A stretch of DNA of 64,000 bases from JAKALD01 sp963817785 (GCA_963817785.1 CAWFPL010000002.1:124001-188000), one strand, 5' to 3'. Counted from the stretch's first letter, positions 17,712-27,729 are shown. Notes: generated by a model not told the origin, from the sequence alone. Program-made: numbers and translations.

Positions 17712-18296
17712 ATGATCGCGCCCGAAAAGCCCTTCCTGCTGGGCCTCAACCACCTGCTCGACGCCGAGCCGTGGGCGCGCGAGCGGCTCGCGCCGTTCGC
17801 CGGGGAGGTGGTCGAGCTGCGTCCGGGACCGCTTCCGGTGCTGCGCTTCGCGATCGGCGAGGGCGGGCGTGCGGCGGCTGCGCCGGCCGAGGGCGAGCCG
17901 TCGCTCTCGATACGCGTCGGCCCCGAAGCGCTCGGCGCCCTGGCGCGGGGCGAGGACGCGCTCATGCGCGCGGTCGACGTATCCGGCAACGCACGGCTCG
18001 CCCACGAGGTGCTGCTGCTGCTGCGCCACCTGCGCTGGGACTTCGAGGAGGATCTCTCCCGAGTGATCGGCGATGCGGCTGCGCACCGCCTGGTGGCCGT
18101 GGCGAAGCAACTCGTGGGCTGGCAGGCCGACGCGGCGCGCCGCACCGCCGAGGGCCTGATGGAGTACGTGCTCGAGGAGAAGCGCCTGCTGCTCCGCCGC
18201 GCCGAGCTCGACGAGCTCGCCGCGGCCGCAGCGCTTCTGCGCGACGCCGTCGAGCGGCTGGAAAAGCGCGTCGAGCGCCTGGCCGGCGGGGCCTGA
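17712..18296 (+). CDS. ubiJ: Ubiquinone biosynthesis accessory factor UbiJ (SCP2 domain)
   Basis: A 194-residue soluble protein of the UbiJ/YigP family placed, as usual, between ubiE and ubiB. Residues ~10-105 form the SCP2 lipid-binding domain (LNHLLDAEPWARERLAPFAG, PSLSIRVGPEALGAL, VDVSGNARLAHEVLLLLRHL), and residues ~125-190 a C-terminal helical coiled coil (LRRAELDELAAAAALLRDAVERLEKRVERL). UbiJ binds ubiquinone intermediates in the cytosolic Ubi complex. The ATG at 17712 comes just after the terminator's T-run. Confidence 0.88.
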   Translation: MIAPEKPFLLGLNHLLDAEPWARERLAPFAGEVVELRPGPLPVLRFAIGEGGRAAAAPAEGEPSLSIRVGPEALGALARGEDALMRAVDVSGNARLAHEVLLLLRHLRWDFEEDLSRVIGDAAAHRLVAVAKQLVGWQADAARRTAEGLMEYVLEEKRLLLRRAELDELAAAAALLRDAVERLEKRVERLAGGA

Positions 18297-18305
18297 GCAC
18301 GCATC

Positions 18306-19811
18306 GTGGGCAAACTGCTGCGGCTGCTGCGCATCCTGACGATCGGCTTGCGCTTCGGGCTGTACGAATTCGTCCCGCGCCTCGCGCGCAACCCGCTGCT
18401 GCGGCTGATCACCCCGCGCCGGGCGCAGCCGCGCGCCGAGCGGCTGCGCCGCGCGCTCGAGGTGCTGGGGCCGATCTTCGTCAAGTTCGGCCAGATGCTC
18501 TCGACGCGGCGCGACCTGCTGCCGGCCGACCTTGCCGACGAGCTGGCGAAGCTGCAGGACCGGGTGCCGCCGTTTCCCTCCGAGCAGGCGGTGGCCGAGA
18601 TCGAGCGCTCGCTCGGCAAGAAGCTCGACGAGCTGTTCGCCGCCTTCGAGCGCGAGCCTGTGGCGAGTGCGTCGATCGCCCAGGTGCACCTCGCCACGCT
18701 GAGCGACGGGCGCGAGGTGGCGGTCAAGGTGCTGCGGCCGAAAGTCGAGCAGGCGATCGCGCGCGACGTTGCGCTGCTCGAGACCGCCGCGGGGATGGTC
18801 GAGCGCCTGTGGGCGGAGGGCCGGCGCCTCAAGCCGCGCGAGGTGGTGGCGGAGTTCTCCCGGCACCTCGGCGAAGAGCTGGACCTGATGCGCGAGGCGG
18901 CCAACGCCAGCCAGCTGCGGCGCAATTTCGAGCGCTCGCCGCTGCTGGTGGTGCCCGAGATCTACTGGAACTGGTGCGCGCAGCGGGTCATGGTGATGCA
19001 GCGCATGCGCGGCACGCCGGTGTCGCAGACCGCGGAACTGCGCGCGCGCGGCATCGACCTGCCGACGCTGGCGCGCGCGGGGGTGGAGATCTTCTTCACG
19101 CAAGTGTTCCGCGACGGCTTCTTTCACGCCGACATGCATCCCGGCAACATCCTGGTCGCGGACGACGGTCGCTACATCGCGCTCGACTTCGGCATCATGG
19201 GGTCGCTCAGCGAGGTCGACCAGAACTACCTGGCGCAGAACTTCCTCGCGTTCTTCAATCGCGACTACCGGCGCGTGGCGCAGGCGCATCTGGACGCCGG
19301 CTGGGTTCCGCCCGGAACGCGCGTGGACGAGTTCGAGGCGGCGATCCGCGCGGTGTGCGAGCCGATCTTCGCCCGCCCGCTGAGGGAGATCTACTTTGGC
19401 AAGCTGCTGCTCAGGCTGTTCCAGACTTCGCGCCGCTTCAACGTCGAGATCCAGCCTCAGCTGGTGATGCTGCAGAAGACGCTGCTCAACATCGAGGGCC
19501 TCGGGCGCGAGCTCGATCCCGAGCTCGACCTGTGGAGGACCGCGAAGCCGTTCCTCGAGCGCTGGATGGCGGGCCAGATCGGCTGGCGCGGCGCGCTGCG
19601 CGCGCTCAGGCGCGAGGCGCCGCACTGGGCGGCGACGCTGCCGGCGCTGCCGCGGCTGCTGCACCGCGCACTGAGCGACGAGCGCGCCGGCGGGCTGCAT
19701 GCCGCGCTCGAGCTGATCGCCGAGCAGAACGCGCGCCGCAACGAGCTGCTGCGCGCCCTGCTCATCGTAGTGATGGCGTTCTTCGCCGGCCTGATCCTGC
19801 TGCTCATCTAG
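18306..19811 (+). CDS. ubiB: Ubiquinone biosynthesis ATPase/kinase-like protein UbiB
   Basis: A 501-residue ADCK/UbiB protein. The KxGQ-type motif (FVKFGQMLSTRRDLLP, ~60-75), the alanine-rich nucleotide loop (VASASIAQVHLA, ~119-130), the Lys of VAVKVLRP and the catalytic loop HADMHPGNIL with DFG (ALDFGIMG) are all present. Two C-terminal membrane helices end the protein (ALLIVVMAFFAGLILLLI). UbiB is an ATPase that helps extract or present lipid intermediates to the Ubi complex. Translation starts at a GTG at 18306, nine bases after ubiJ. Confidence 0.94.
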   Translation: MGKLLRLLRILTIGLRFGLYEFVPRLARNPLLRLITPRRAQPRAERLRRALEVLGPIFVKFGQMLSTRRDLLPADLADELAKLQDRVPPFPSEQAVAEIERSLGKKLDELFAAFEREPVASASIAQVHLATLSDGREVAVKVLRPKVEQAIARDVALLETAAGMVERLWAEGRRLKPREVVAEFSRHLGEELDLMREAANASQLRRNFERSPLLVVPEIYWNWCAQRVMVMQRMRGTPVSQTAELRARGIDLPTLARAGVEIFFTQVFRDGFFHADMHPGNILVADDGRYIALDFGIMGSLSEVDQNYLAQNFLAFFNRDYRRVAQAHLDAGWVPPGTRVDEFEAAIRAVCEPIFARPLREIYFGKLLLRLFQTSRRFNVEIQPQLVMLQKTLLNIEGLGRELDPELDLWRTAKPFLERWMAGQIGWRGALRALRREAPHWAATLPALPRLLHRALSDERAGGLHAALELIAEQNARRNELLRALLIVVMAFFAGLILLLI

Positions 19812-19890
19812 GCGCTGCCGTGGCGCCGGATCCGGCTAAAATCGCGCCGTCGCCCCGTTGCGCGCTCCGCCCGCTGCGCAAGGAATCGGC

Positions 19891-19992
19891 ATGGCTCAAC
19901 CGGTCGTAATCTGGTTTGTGGTCCTGTACATCGCCGCCCCGATCGGTATTGGCACTTGCGCGGTCGCGCACCCGGCGCATCGGGTGCCCTGA
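19891..19992 (+). pseudogene. Possible N-terminal stub of a sodium:solute symporter
   Basis: A 33-codon frame, MAQPVVIWFVVLYIAAPIG followed by GTCAVAHPAHRVP and a stop, resembles the first helix of SSS-family symporters (typically VVIWFV..YLA.S.GIGLYA). It has an AAGGAA ribosome binding site 7 bases upstream and a TAAAAT -10-like box at 19837-19842, but homology stops after ~24 residues and nothing of the remaining ~450 residues follows. A decayed gene is the simplest reading. A small membrane peptide is possible. Evidence is limited to one short hydrophobic segment. Confidence 0.4.
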
Positions 19993-20024
19993 GCGCCTCG
20001 CCCGAGCCCGCCTGCGAGCGACCG

Positions 20025-21092
20025 ATGCGCGAATCTCCCCTCGCCCGGTTCCTGTTCGTCGTCTACGTCCTGCTGGTGGTGTACGCGTCGCTGTATCCGC
20101 TGGCGGGCTGGACCGCACCCGGCGTGTCCGCGTTCGCGTACCTCGGCGCGCCCTGGCCGCGCTACGTCACCGCCTTCGACGTCGGCGCCAACGTGGTCGG
20201 CTATCTGCCTTACGGATTTCTGTGCGTGCTGGCGCTCTACCCGCGCCAGCGCGGCGGCTATGCGGTGCTTGCCGCGGTGATTTCCGGTGCCGCGCTGTCG
20301 ATCGCGATGGAGGCTACGCAGAGCTTCCTGCCGACGCGCGTCGCCTCCAATCTCGACGTGCTGTGCAACCTGGCGGGCACCATTGCGGGCGCGGCGGTGG
20401 GCGCGCCGCTGGCCGGATGGCTGCTGCACATCGGGCCGCTGCGGCGCCTGCGCGCGCTGGCGTTCCTGCCCGGCGCGGCCACGGACGTCGGCCTGGTGCT
20501 GCTCGGCCTGTGGTTGTTCGCGCAGCTCGATCCGGCGATGCTGCTGTTCGGCGTCGGCGATCTTCGCGACCTGCTCCAGGAACCGGCGGGGCGCGGCTAC
20601 GCGCCCGCGATCTTCGTCTCGGTGGAAGCGCTCATCGCGGCCGCCAATCTGGCCGCCGTGTGCCTGCTCGCCTCGGCGATCGCCGCGCCCGGCACGCTGG
20701 TGCGTGCGACGCAGGTGGTGCTGGTCGCGGCGGCGCTGGCGGTCAAGACCCTCGCGTTCGCCATCCTGATGCGCGCCGAGCACGTGTTCGCGTGGCTGAC
20801 GCCCGGCGCGCTACGCGGGCTGGCCGCGGGCCTGGCGCTGGCGCTTTCCGCAGTCGCGCTGCCGCGTACCGCGCGGCTCGCGCTTTCCGCGGTGCTGATC
20901 ATGGCGGCCACCGTGCTGGTCAACCTGGCGCCGGAAAACCCCTACTTCGCGGAGACCCTCCGGGTCTGGCGTCAGGGGCACTTCCTTAACTTCAACGGCC
21001 TGACCCGCGTGGTGGCGAGCGCCTGGCCCTTCGCCGCGCTGGTCTACCTCATTTACCTCGCCGCGCGCCGGGGCCGCGAGCCGGTCGGGTAG
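20025..21092 (+). CDS. VanZ-family membrane protein
   Basis: A 355-residue inner-membrane protein with about nine to ten hydrophobic helices. The first ~140 residues carry the VanZ-like pattern: FVVYVLLVVYASLYPLAGW, DVGANVVGYLPYGFL and the acidic/serine motif MEATQSFLPTRVASNLDVLCNLAGT. The C-terminal half is a separate helical membrane region without recognisable motifs. VanZ relatives are linked to cell-envelope or antibiotic tolerance functions in other bacteria, but no role can be inferred here. The ATG at 20025 is chosen because MRESPLARFLFVVYV leads into helix 1. Confidence 0.82.
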   Translation: MRESPLARFLFVVYVLLVVYASLYPLAGWTAPGVSAFAYLGAPWPRYVTAFDVGANVVGYLPYGFLCVLALYPRQRGGYAVLAAVISGAALSIAMEATQSFLPTRVASNLDVLCNLAGTIAGAAVGAPLAGWLLHIGPLRRLRALAFLPGAATDVGLVLLGLWLFAQLDPAMLLFGVGDLRDLLQEPAGRGYAPAIFVSVEALIAAANLAAVCLLASAIAAPGTLVRATQVVLVAAALAVKTLAFAILMRAEHVFAWLTPGALRGLAAGLALALSAVALPRTARLALSAVLIMAATVLVNLAPENPYFAETLRVWRQGHFLNFNGLTRVVASAWPFAALVYLIYLAARRGREPVG

Positions 21093-21095
21093 AAT
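21090..21095 (+). promoter_or_regulatory. Putative -10 element (TAGAAT) before the ferredoxin gene
   Basis: GGGTAGAATTTTCCC overlaps the stop codon of the VanZ gene and lies 22 bases before the next ATG. Same motif as at 6414, 8603 and 43203; no good -35 seen. Confidence 0.35.
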
Positions 21096-21116
21096 TTTCC
21101 CCTTTGCGCCCGCCGC

Positions 21117-21428
21117 ATGTCCTACTACGGCCGACATATCTTCTTCTGCTGCAACCAGCGCGAGCCTGGCGAGCGGCCATCGTGCAACCTCAAGGGCGCT
21201 TCGCAGATGCGCGATTACGCGAAGCGGCGCGTGAAGCAGCTCGGGCTCGACGGCCCGGGCAAGGTGCGGGTCAACCAGGCCGGGTGCCTCGACCGCTGCG
21301 AGGAGGGCCCGTGCATCGTGGTCTATCCCGAGGCGGTCTGGTACACCTATGTGGACCGCGCCGACATCGACGAGATCATCGAGGAGCACCTGCGCAACGG
21401 CCGCGTCGTGGAGCGGCTGCGGATCTGA
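21117..21428 (+). CDS. Thioredoxin-like [2Fe-2S] ferredoxin
   Basis: A 103-residue protein of the thioredoxin-fold 2Fe-2S ferredoxin family. Cysteines fitting the cluster pattern are in FFCCNQR and SCNLKG near the N-terminus and CLDRCEEGPCIVVYPEAVWY around residues 60-80; the latter string is the family signature. The protein likely acts as a soluble electron carrier, partner unknown. Its TGA overlaps the ATG of the following hydrolase gene (TGATG), so the two are translationally coupled. Confidence 0.88.
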   Translation: MSYYGRHIFFCCNQREPGERPSCNLKGASQMRDYAKRRVKQLGLDGPGKVRVNQAGCLDRCEEGPCIVVYPEAVWYTYVDRADIDEIIEEHLRNGRVVERLRI

Positions 21429-22042
21429 TGGCGCGCGCGCTCCTGCGCCGCGAGTTGCTCGCCGGCCCGGCGGGACGGATCGAATGCGTGATCGAATCGC
21501 CGGCTGCCGCGGCCCGTGGAATAGCCCTGGTGGCGCATCCGCACCCGCTTTACGGCGGCACGCTCGAGAACAAGGTGGTGCAGGCGCTGGCGCGGGCCTT
21601 CGTCGAGCTGGGCTACCAGGCGCTGCGCCCCAACTTCCGCGGCGTGGGTGCGAGCGAGGGTGCCTACGGCGAGGGCCGCGGCGAGGTCGAGGATCTGGCC
21701 GCGGTGCTCGAGCACGCGCGGCGCGAGCTGGGCGACTTGCCGCTTGCGCTGGCTGGCTTCTCGTTCGGCGCGGTGATGCAGGCGCGGCTTGCCGCGCGCG
21801 CGAACCCGGAGCGCCTGGTGCTCGTCGGCCTCGCCGTCAACCACTTCGAGGCACCGGCGGTGCCGGCCGACACGCTGCTCGTGCACGGCGAGCTGGACGA
21901 GACGGTGCCCCTGCAGCAGGTCCTCGACTGGGCGCGCCCGCAGGATCTGCCGGTGATCCTGGTGCCGGGCGCCGACCACTTCTTCCACCGCCGGCTGCAC
22001 GTGCTGCGCGGCATCGTGCAGCACAACTGGCGCGCGCGATGA
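21428..22042 (+). CDS. Alpha/beta hydrolase (CocE/dienelactone hydrolase-like)
   Basis: A 204-residue alpha/beta-hydrolase. The nucleophile elbow is GFSFGA (Ser near residue 116), preceded by the oxyanion region HPHPLYGGTLENKVV; acid and base are in HGELDETVP and GADHFFHRR. This short form with LVAHPHPLYGGT is common beside ferredoxin and ABC genes in Betaproteobacteria. The substrate is not known. The ATG at 21428 overlaps the upstream stop and the gene's own stop overlaps the next ATG. Confidence 0.85.
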   Translation: MARALLRRELLAGPAGRIECVIESPAAAARGIALVAHPHPLYGGTLENKVVQALARAFVELGYQALRPNFRGVGASEGAYGEGRGEVEDLAAVLEHARRELGDLPLALAGFSFGAVMQARLAARANPERLVLVGLAVNHFEAPAVPADTLLVHGELDETVPLQQVLDWARPQDLPVILVPGADHFFHRRLHVLRGIVQHNWRAR

Positions 22043-22956
22043 GCCGCGCGGCCGCGCTTGCGGTGCGTGGGCTGCGCAAGTCGTACGCCGGAACGGAGGT
22101 GCTGGGCGGCGTCGACTTCGAGGTGCTGCCCGGCGAATGCTTCGGCCTGCTCGGCCCGAACGGCGCCGGCAAGACCACCACGCTCAAGCTCTGCCTCGGT
22201 CTCACCGATCCGGACGCGGGCGAGATCCGACTGCTCGACCACGCGGTGCCCGCCGAGGCGCGCCGCGCGCGCTCGCGGGTCGGCGTGGTGCCGCAGTTCG
22301 ACAACCTCGATCCGGACTTCACGGTGGCCGAGAACCTGCTGGTGTACGGGCGCTACTTCGGCCTGCGGGCGCCCGAGATCGCGGCCCGCATGCCGCGGCT
22401 GCTCGAGTTCGCGGGGCTCGCCGGGCGAAGTGGCGCCAAAATCCAGGCGCTCTCGGGCGGCATGAAACGCCGCCTGACGCTGGCGCGCGCGCTTGTCAAC
22501 GACCCGCAGCTCCTGTTCATGGACGAGCCGACCACCGGGCTCGATCCGCAGGCCAGGCACCTGATCTGGGACCGGTTGCGCCAGCTCACGCAGGAGGGCA
22601 AGACGCTGGTGCTCACGACCCACTTCATGGAGGAGGCCGAGCGGCTGTGCGACAGGCTGGCGATCATGGACCGCGGCCGCATCGTGGTCGAAGGCAGCCC
22701 GCGCGCGCTGATCGCCGGCCAGATCGAGCCGCAGGTCGTCGAGGTCCACGGTCCGGGGCTGGAGGAGTGGATGCACGTCGCGCGCCGCCTGGCGCCGCGC
22801 GTCGAGCGCGCCGGCGATACGGCATTCTTCTACGCGGAGGACGCAGCGCCGTTGCTCGCCAGCCTGCGCGAGCAGGGTCGGCTCGTGTACCTGCACCGGC
22901 CGGCGAACCTCGAGGATGTGTTTCTCAAGCTGACCGGGCGCGACTTGCGCGATTGA
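22039..22956 (+). CDS. nodI: ABC transporter ATP-binding protein, NodI-type
   Basis: A 305-residue ABC ATPase of the NodI/DrrA class. Walker A GPNGAGKTTT (~residues 39-48), Q-loop VPQFDNLDPDFTV, signature LSGGMKRRLTLAR, Walker B LLFMDEPTTGLDP and the switch His in TTHFMEEAERL are intact. The C-terminal ~70 residues (EVHGPGLEEWMHVARRL, PANLEDVFLKLTGRDLRD) match the NodI/DRA tail. It pairs with the membrane protein that follows after 59 bases. NodIJ exporters occur widely in Betaproteobacteria outside nodulation, so the cargo is unknown here. Confidence 0.87.
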   Translation: MSRAAALAVRGLRKSYAGTEVLGGVDFEVLPGECFGLLGPNGAGKTTTLKLCLGLTDPDAGEIRLLDHAVPAEARRARSRVGVVPQFDNLDPDFTVAENLLVYGRYFGLRAPEIAARMPRLLEFAGLAGRSGAKIQALSGGMKRRLTLARALVNDPQLLFMDEPTTGLDPQARHLIWDRLRQLTQEGKTLVLTTHFMEEAERLCDRLAIMDRGRIVVEGSPRALIAGQIEPQVVEVHGPGLEEWMHVARRLAPRVERAGDTAFFYAEDAAPLLASLREQGRLVYLHRPANLEDVFLKLTGRDLRD

Positions 22957-23015
22957 ATGGCCGCGATGCGCTAAGGCGCCCCGCCCGGCATAGCACGCCC
23001 GCCAAAGACACGCCC

Positions 23016-23804
23016 ATGACCAACGCCCGCCTGTTCGCCCCGCCCGCCCTGTCGCTGCGCTTCGTCGCGGTCTGGCGGCGCAACTTCCTGGTGTGGCGCA
23101 AGCTGGCGCTGCCCTCCATCCTGGGCAATCTCGCCGATCCCCTGATCATGCTGTTCGGCCTTGGCTACGGCCTTGGCGCGGTGCTCGGAGGCGTCGGCGG
23201 GACCTCTTACTTCGCTTTCCTGGCCGGCGGCTTCGCCGCTTCGGCGACCATGTATGCCGCCACCTTCGAATCGCTGTTCTCCGCGTTCTCCCGCATGCAT
23301 GTGCAAAGGACCTGGGAGGCGATCGTGAACGCGCCGATGACCCTCGAGGACGTGCTCGCCGGAGAATGGGCCTGGGCGGCGACCAAGGCGTTGGTGGCGG
23401 GCGTGAGCATGCTGGTGGTGGTCGCGGCCTTCGGTTACGCGCGCTTCCCGCTCGCGCTGGCGGCGGTGCCGGTGGTGCTGCTCGTCGGTTTCGCGTTCGC
23501 CGGGCTCGGACTGGTGATCAACGCGCTTGCCACCGGGTATGACTTTTTCAGCTACTACCTCACCCTCGCGTTGACGCCGATGATGATGCTGTCGGGAGTG
23601 TTCTTTCCCGTCGAGCGCCTGCCTGCGGCGGTACTGGAGGCGGCGCAGGTGCTGCCGCTGTACCACGCCGTGGCCCTGGTGCGGCCGCTGCTGCTGGGCC
23701 GGCTTCCGCAGCATGCCGCGCTGCACCTGGCGGTGCTCGCGGCCTATGCTATCGTCGCCTTCTATGGCGCAGTGGTCCTGACGCGCCGCCGCCTGCTGAC
23801 ATGA
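23016..23804 (+). CDS. nodJ: ABC-2 type permease, NodJ-type
   Basis: A 262-residue permease with six hydrophobic helices, of the ABC-2 family. WRRNFLVWRKLALPSILGNLADPLIMLFGLGYGLG at residues ~20-55 and MMMLSGVFFPVERLP near residue 190 are typical of NodJ. It would form the channel for the NodI ATPase just upstream. Its last codon overlaps the ATG of hemJ by four bases. Confidence 0.87.
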   Translation: MTNARLFAPPALSLRFVAVWRRNFLVWRKLALPSILGNLADPLIMLFGLGYGLGAVLGGVGGTSYFAFLAGGFAASATMYAATFESLFSAFSRMHVQRTWEAIVNAPMTLEDVLAGEWAWAATKALVAGVSMLVVVAAFGYARFPLALAAVPVVLLVGFAFAGLGLVINALATGYDFFSYYLTLALTPMMMLSGVFFPVERLPAAVLEAAQVLPLYHAVALVRPLLLGRLPQHAALHLAVLAAYAIVAFYGAVVLTRRRLLT

Positions 23805-24220
23805 CCTACCTCTGGATCAAGGCGTTGCACATCATCTTCATGGTGACCTGGTTCGCCGGGCTGTTCTATCTGCCGCGCCTGTACGTGTACCACGCGATGG
23901 CGAGCGACCCGGCCTCCATCGAGGGGTTCAAGGTCATGGAGAGAAAGCTCTTCTGGGGCATCATGACCCCCGGGGCCGTGCTCACCGTGGCGTTCGGCAC
24001 CTGGCTGTGGCTGGGCTGGCACTTCCAGGGCGGCTGGCTGCACGCCAAGCTGGCGCTGGTCGCGGTGCTCATCGCCTATCACGTCTGGTGCGGCAAGCTG
24101 CTGCGCGACTTCAAGCACGACCGGAACCCGCACGGGCACGTGTGGTACCGCTGGTTCAACGAGTTTCCGGCGGTGATTCTCGTCGCGGTGGTCATCCTCG
24201 TTGTCGTCAAGCCTTTCTGA
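23801..24220 (+). CDS. hemJ: Protoporphyrinogen IX oxidase, HemJ family
   Basis: A 139-residue membrane protein with four hydrophobic helices (LHIIFMVTWFAGLFYLPRLYVYH; GIMTPGAVLTVAFGTWLWLG; AKLALVAVLIAYHVWCGKLL; FNEFPAVILVAVVILVVV). The histidine at residue 10, the FYLPRLYVYH string and the RWFNEFP motif are hallmarks of HemJ, which oxidises protoporphyrinogen IX in haem synthesis. The ATGA overlap with the nodJ-type gene couples translation. Confidence 0.9.
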   Translation: MTYLWIKALHIIFMVTWFAGLFYLPRLYVYHAMASDPASIEGFKVMERKLFWGIMTPGAVLTVAFGTWLWLGWHFQGGWLHAKLALVAVLIAYHVWCGKLLRDFKHDRNPHGHVWYRWFNEFPAVILVAVVILVVVKPF

Positions 24221-25370
24221 TCAGCGCTTCTTCGCCCCCTGTCCGCGGGGGCTCGAGCCGCTGCTCGCCCAGGAGCTGGCCGGCCTGGGCGCTCGCGCTC
24301 CGGTCGCGACGGCCGGCGGAGTCGGGTTCGAGGGCGGCTGGGAGGCCTGCTATCGCGCCAACCTGTGGTCGCGGCTCGCCTCGCGCGTGCTGTGGCGCAT
24401 CGCCGCGTTCGACTACGCGAGCGAGGAGGAGGTCTATCGGGCGACGCGCGCGCTCGCCTGGCAGAAGCTGTTCGAGGTCGGTTGCACGCTGCGGGTCAAC
24501 GTCACGGCGCAGCACAGCCCCCTGAAGAGCATCGAATTCGCAACGCTGCGCATCAAGGACGCGATCTGCGACCGCTTCCGCGACGAGACCGGGCACCGCC
24601 CGAGCGTCGATCGCGTCAGCCCGGACGTGCGCGTGCACGCCTTCCTCGATGCCCGGCGCGCGACGCTGTACCTCGACACTTCGGGCGAGCCGCTGTTCAA
24701 GCGCGGCTGGCGGCTGGCGAAGGTGGAGGCGCCCCTGCGCGAGAACCTCGCCGCCGCAATCGTGCTGCTCAGCGGCTGGCAGCCCGAGGAGCCGCTGCTC
24801 GACCCGATGTGCGGCGGGGGCACCCTACTCGCCGAAGCGGCGGCACTCGCGCTGCGCCGTGCTCCCGGCGCCGGACGCGCCTTCGGCTTCGAGAGGCTGG
24901 CCGCGTTCGACGGGCAGCTCTGGCACCGGCTGCGTTCCGAGGCGGCGCAGCTGCCGCCGGCACCCAGGCTCGCGCTGTACGGCAGCGACTCGGACCCGGG
25001 GGCGCTGGAAGCGGCGCGGAGCAACCTCGCGGCGGCGGGCTTCGAGGGGCTGGTGCAGCTGGAGCAATGCGACCTGCTGGAACGCAAGGCCCCGGCCGGG
25101 CACGGCGTACTGCTCGCCAACCCCCCCTACGGCGAGCGCATCGGCGAGGAGGAGGCGTTGGCGCGCTTCTACCCGCAGCTCGGCGACGTGCTCAAGCGCA
25201 ACTTCGCGGGCTGGCGCTGCTACTTCTTCACCGCCGATCTGCGCTTGCCCAAGCTGATCCGGCTGCAGCCCTCGCGCCGCGTGCCGCTGTACAACGGCGC
25301 GCTCGAATGCCGGTTGTACGAGTTTCGCATCGTCGCCGGCTCGCACCGCGGCGCGCGCAAGCCGGACTGA
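24201..25370 (+). CDS. rlmL: THUMP-domain 23S rRNA guanine methyltransferase (RlmL-like)
   Basis: A 389-residue RNA methyltransferase equivalent to the N-terminal half of E. coli RlmKL. It has an N-terminal ferredoxin-like/THUMP region (PCPRGLEPLLAQELAGLG; FEVGCTLRVNVTAQHSPL; AFLDARRATLYLDTSG), then the SAM domain with LLDPMCGGGTLLAEAA and the catalytic NPPYGERIG motif. The predicted modification is m2G in 23S rRNA. The most likely start is the TTG at 24201 inside the end of hemJ, giving LSSSLSDQRFFAPCPRGLEPLL; the homology demands a start near here and no ATG is available. The RlmK half is absent. Confidence 0.85.
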   Translation: MSSSLSDQRFFAPCPRGLEPLLAQELAGLGARAPVATAGGVGFEGGWEACYRANLWSRLASRVLWRIAAFDYASEEEVYRATRALAWQKLFEVGCTLRVNVTAQHSPLKSIEFATLRIKDAICDRFRDETGHRPSVDRVSPDVRVHAFLDARRATLYLDTSGEPLFKRGWRLAKVEAPLRENLAAAIVLLSGWQPEEPLLDPMCGGGTLLAEAAALALRRAPGAGRAFGFERLAAFDGQLWHRLRSEAAQLPPAPRLALYGSDSDPGALEAARSNLAAAGFEGLVQLEQCDLLERKAPAGHGVLLANPPYGERIGEEEALARFYPQLGDVLKRNFAGWRCYFFTADLRLPKLIRLQPSRRVPLYNGALECRLYEFRIVAGSHRGARKPD

Positions 25371-25386
25371 GAGGACCACCGCGCCG

Positions 25387-26523
25387 CTAGACGATGTCCA
25401 GGTGCTCGATGCCCTTGGTGAGGTCCTTCTCCTTGGATTCCTTGCCGTGCAGCTTGATCGCCAGGCGCACCTCGTTGGTCGAGTCGGCGAAGCGTAGCGC
25501 GTCCTCGTAGGCGATGAGCCCGGCCTCGTACAGGTCGAACAGCGCCTGGTCGAAGGTCTGCATGCCGAACTCGCGCGACTTCTTCATGATTTCCTTGATC
25601 TCGTGCACGTCGCCCTTGAAGATCAAGTCGGCGATCAGCGGCGAGTTGAGCAGCACCTCGACCGCGGCGCAGCGCCCCTTGCCTTCCTTCATCGGCACCA
25701 GGCGCTGCGAGATCAGGCCCCGGATGTTGAGCGACAGGTCCATCAGCAGCTGCTGGCGGCGATCCTCGGGGAAGAAGTTGATGATGCGGTCGAGCGCCTG
25801 ATTGGCGTTGTTGGCGTGCAGCGTGCCGAGCGCGAGGTGGCCGGTCTCGGAGAACGCGATCGCGTGCTCCATCACGTCGCGGTCGCGGATCTCGCCGATC
25901 AGGATCACGTCGGGCGCCTGGCGCAGCGTGTTCTTGAGCGCCGCCCCCCACGAATCGGTGTCCACGCCCACCTCGCGCTGCGTGACGATGCAGTTCTTGT
26001 GCGGGTGCACGAACTCGATCGGGTCCTCGATGGTGACGATGTGGCCGTAGCTGTTGCTGTTGCGGTAGTCGACCATCGCCGCGAGCGAGGTCGACTTTCC
26101 CGAGCCGGTGCCGCCGACGAAGATCACCAGGCCGCGCTTGGTCATCGCCACGTCCTTGAGCACCGACGGCAGCCTCAGGTCCTCGAAGGTCGGGATCGTG
26201 GTGTTGATCGTGCGCAGCACCATTCCCACCTGCGCCTGTTGGATGAAGCAATTGACGCGGAAGCGGCCGATGCTCGCGGGCGCGATCGCGAAGTTGCACT
26301 CCTTGGTGGCCTCGAACTCGGCGGCCTGCTTGTCGTTCATGATCGAGCGCGCCAGCATCGCGGTGTGCTGCGCGGTGAGCAGCTGCTGCGAAACCGGAGT
26401 CATCCTGCCGTCGATCTTCAGCGCCGGCGGAAAGTTCGAGGTGATGAACAGGTCCGAGCCTTTCTTCGAGACCAGTGCGCGAAGGAGGTCGTACATGAAT
26501 TTCGTGGCCTGCTCGCGTTCCAT
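25387..26523 (-). CDS. pilU: Type IV pilus retraction ATPase PilU
   Basis: A 378-residue PilT/PilU ATPase. Walker A is GGTGSGKSTS (around residue 132), the Asp box TIEDPIEFVH and Walker B VILIGEIRDRDVMEHA are present, and the C-terminal tail KESKEKDLTKGIEHLDIV is characteristic of PilU rather than PilT. PilU assists PilT in pilus retraction at the inner membrane. It lies 105 bases downstream of pilT on the same strand. Confidence 0.93.
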   Translation of the reverse strand: MEREQATKFMYDLLRALVSKKGSDLFITSNFPPALKIDGRMTPVSQQLLTAQHTAMLARSIMNDKQAAEFEATKECNFAIAPASIGRFRVNCFIQQAQVGMVLRTINTTIPTFEDLRLPSVLKDVAMTKRGLVIFVGGTGSGKSTSLAAMVDYRNSNSYGHIVTIEDPIEFVHPHKNCIVTQREVGVDTDSWGAALKNTLRQAPDVILIGEIRDRDVMEHAIAFSETGHLALGTLHANNANQALDRIINFFPEDRRQQLLMDLSLNIRGLISQRLVPMKEGKGRCAAVEVLLNSPLIADLIFKGDVHEIKEIMKKSREFGMQTFDQALFDLYEAGLIAYEDALRFADSTNEVRLAIKLHGKESKEKDLTKGIEHLDIV

Positions 26524-26628
26524 GCTCAGTCTCCTGTCGCTGGCGATCGGCCGGGCCGCCCGTGGCGCCGGCCGGCAATCCTACTACGCTACGAAACCTC
26601 TGCCCGTGCCGCAAGTCGCGCCATGGCC

Positions 26629-27672
<1,044 letters not shown>

Positions 27673-27729
27673 TACAATCCTCTCGAGCGGTGGCAGGCGC
27701 GAAAAAATCCCACGCTGTTTCAACGGATT

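Noticed and set aside
22039..23804. nodI/nodJ-like genes as evidence for a nodulating symbiont
   Set aside because: NodIJ-type exporters are common in free-living Betaproteobacteria, and no nodABC or symbiosis genes accompany them.
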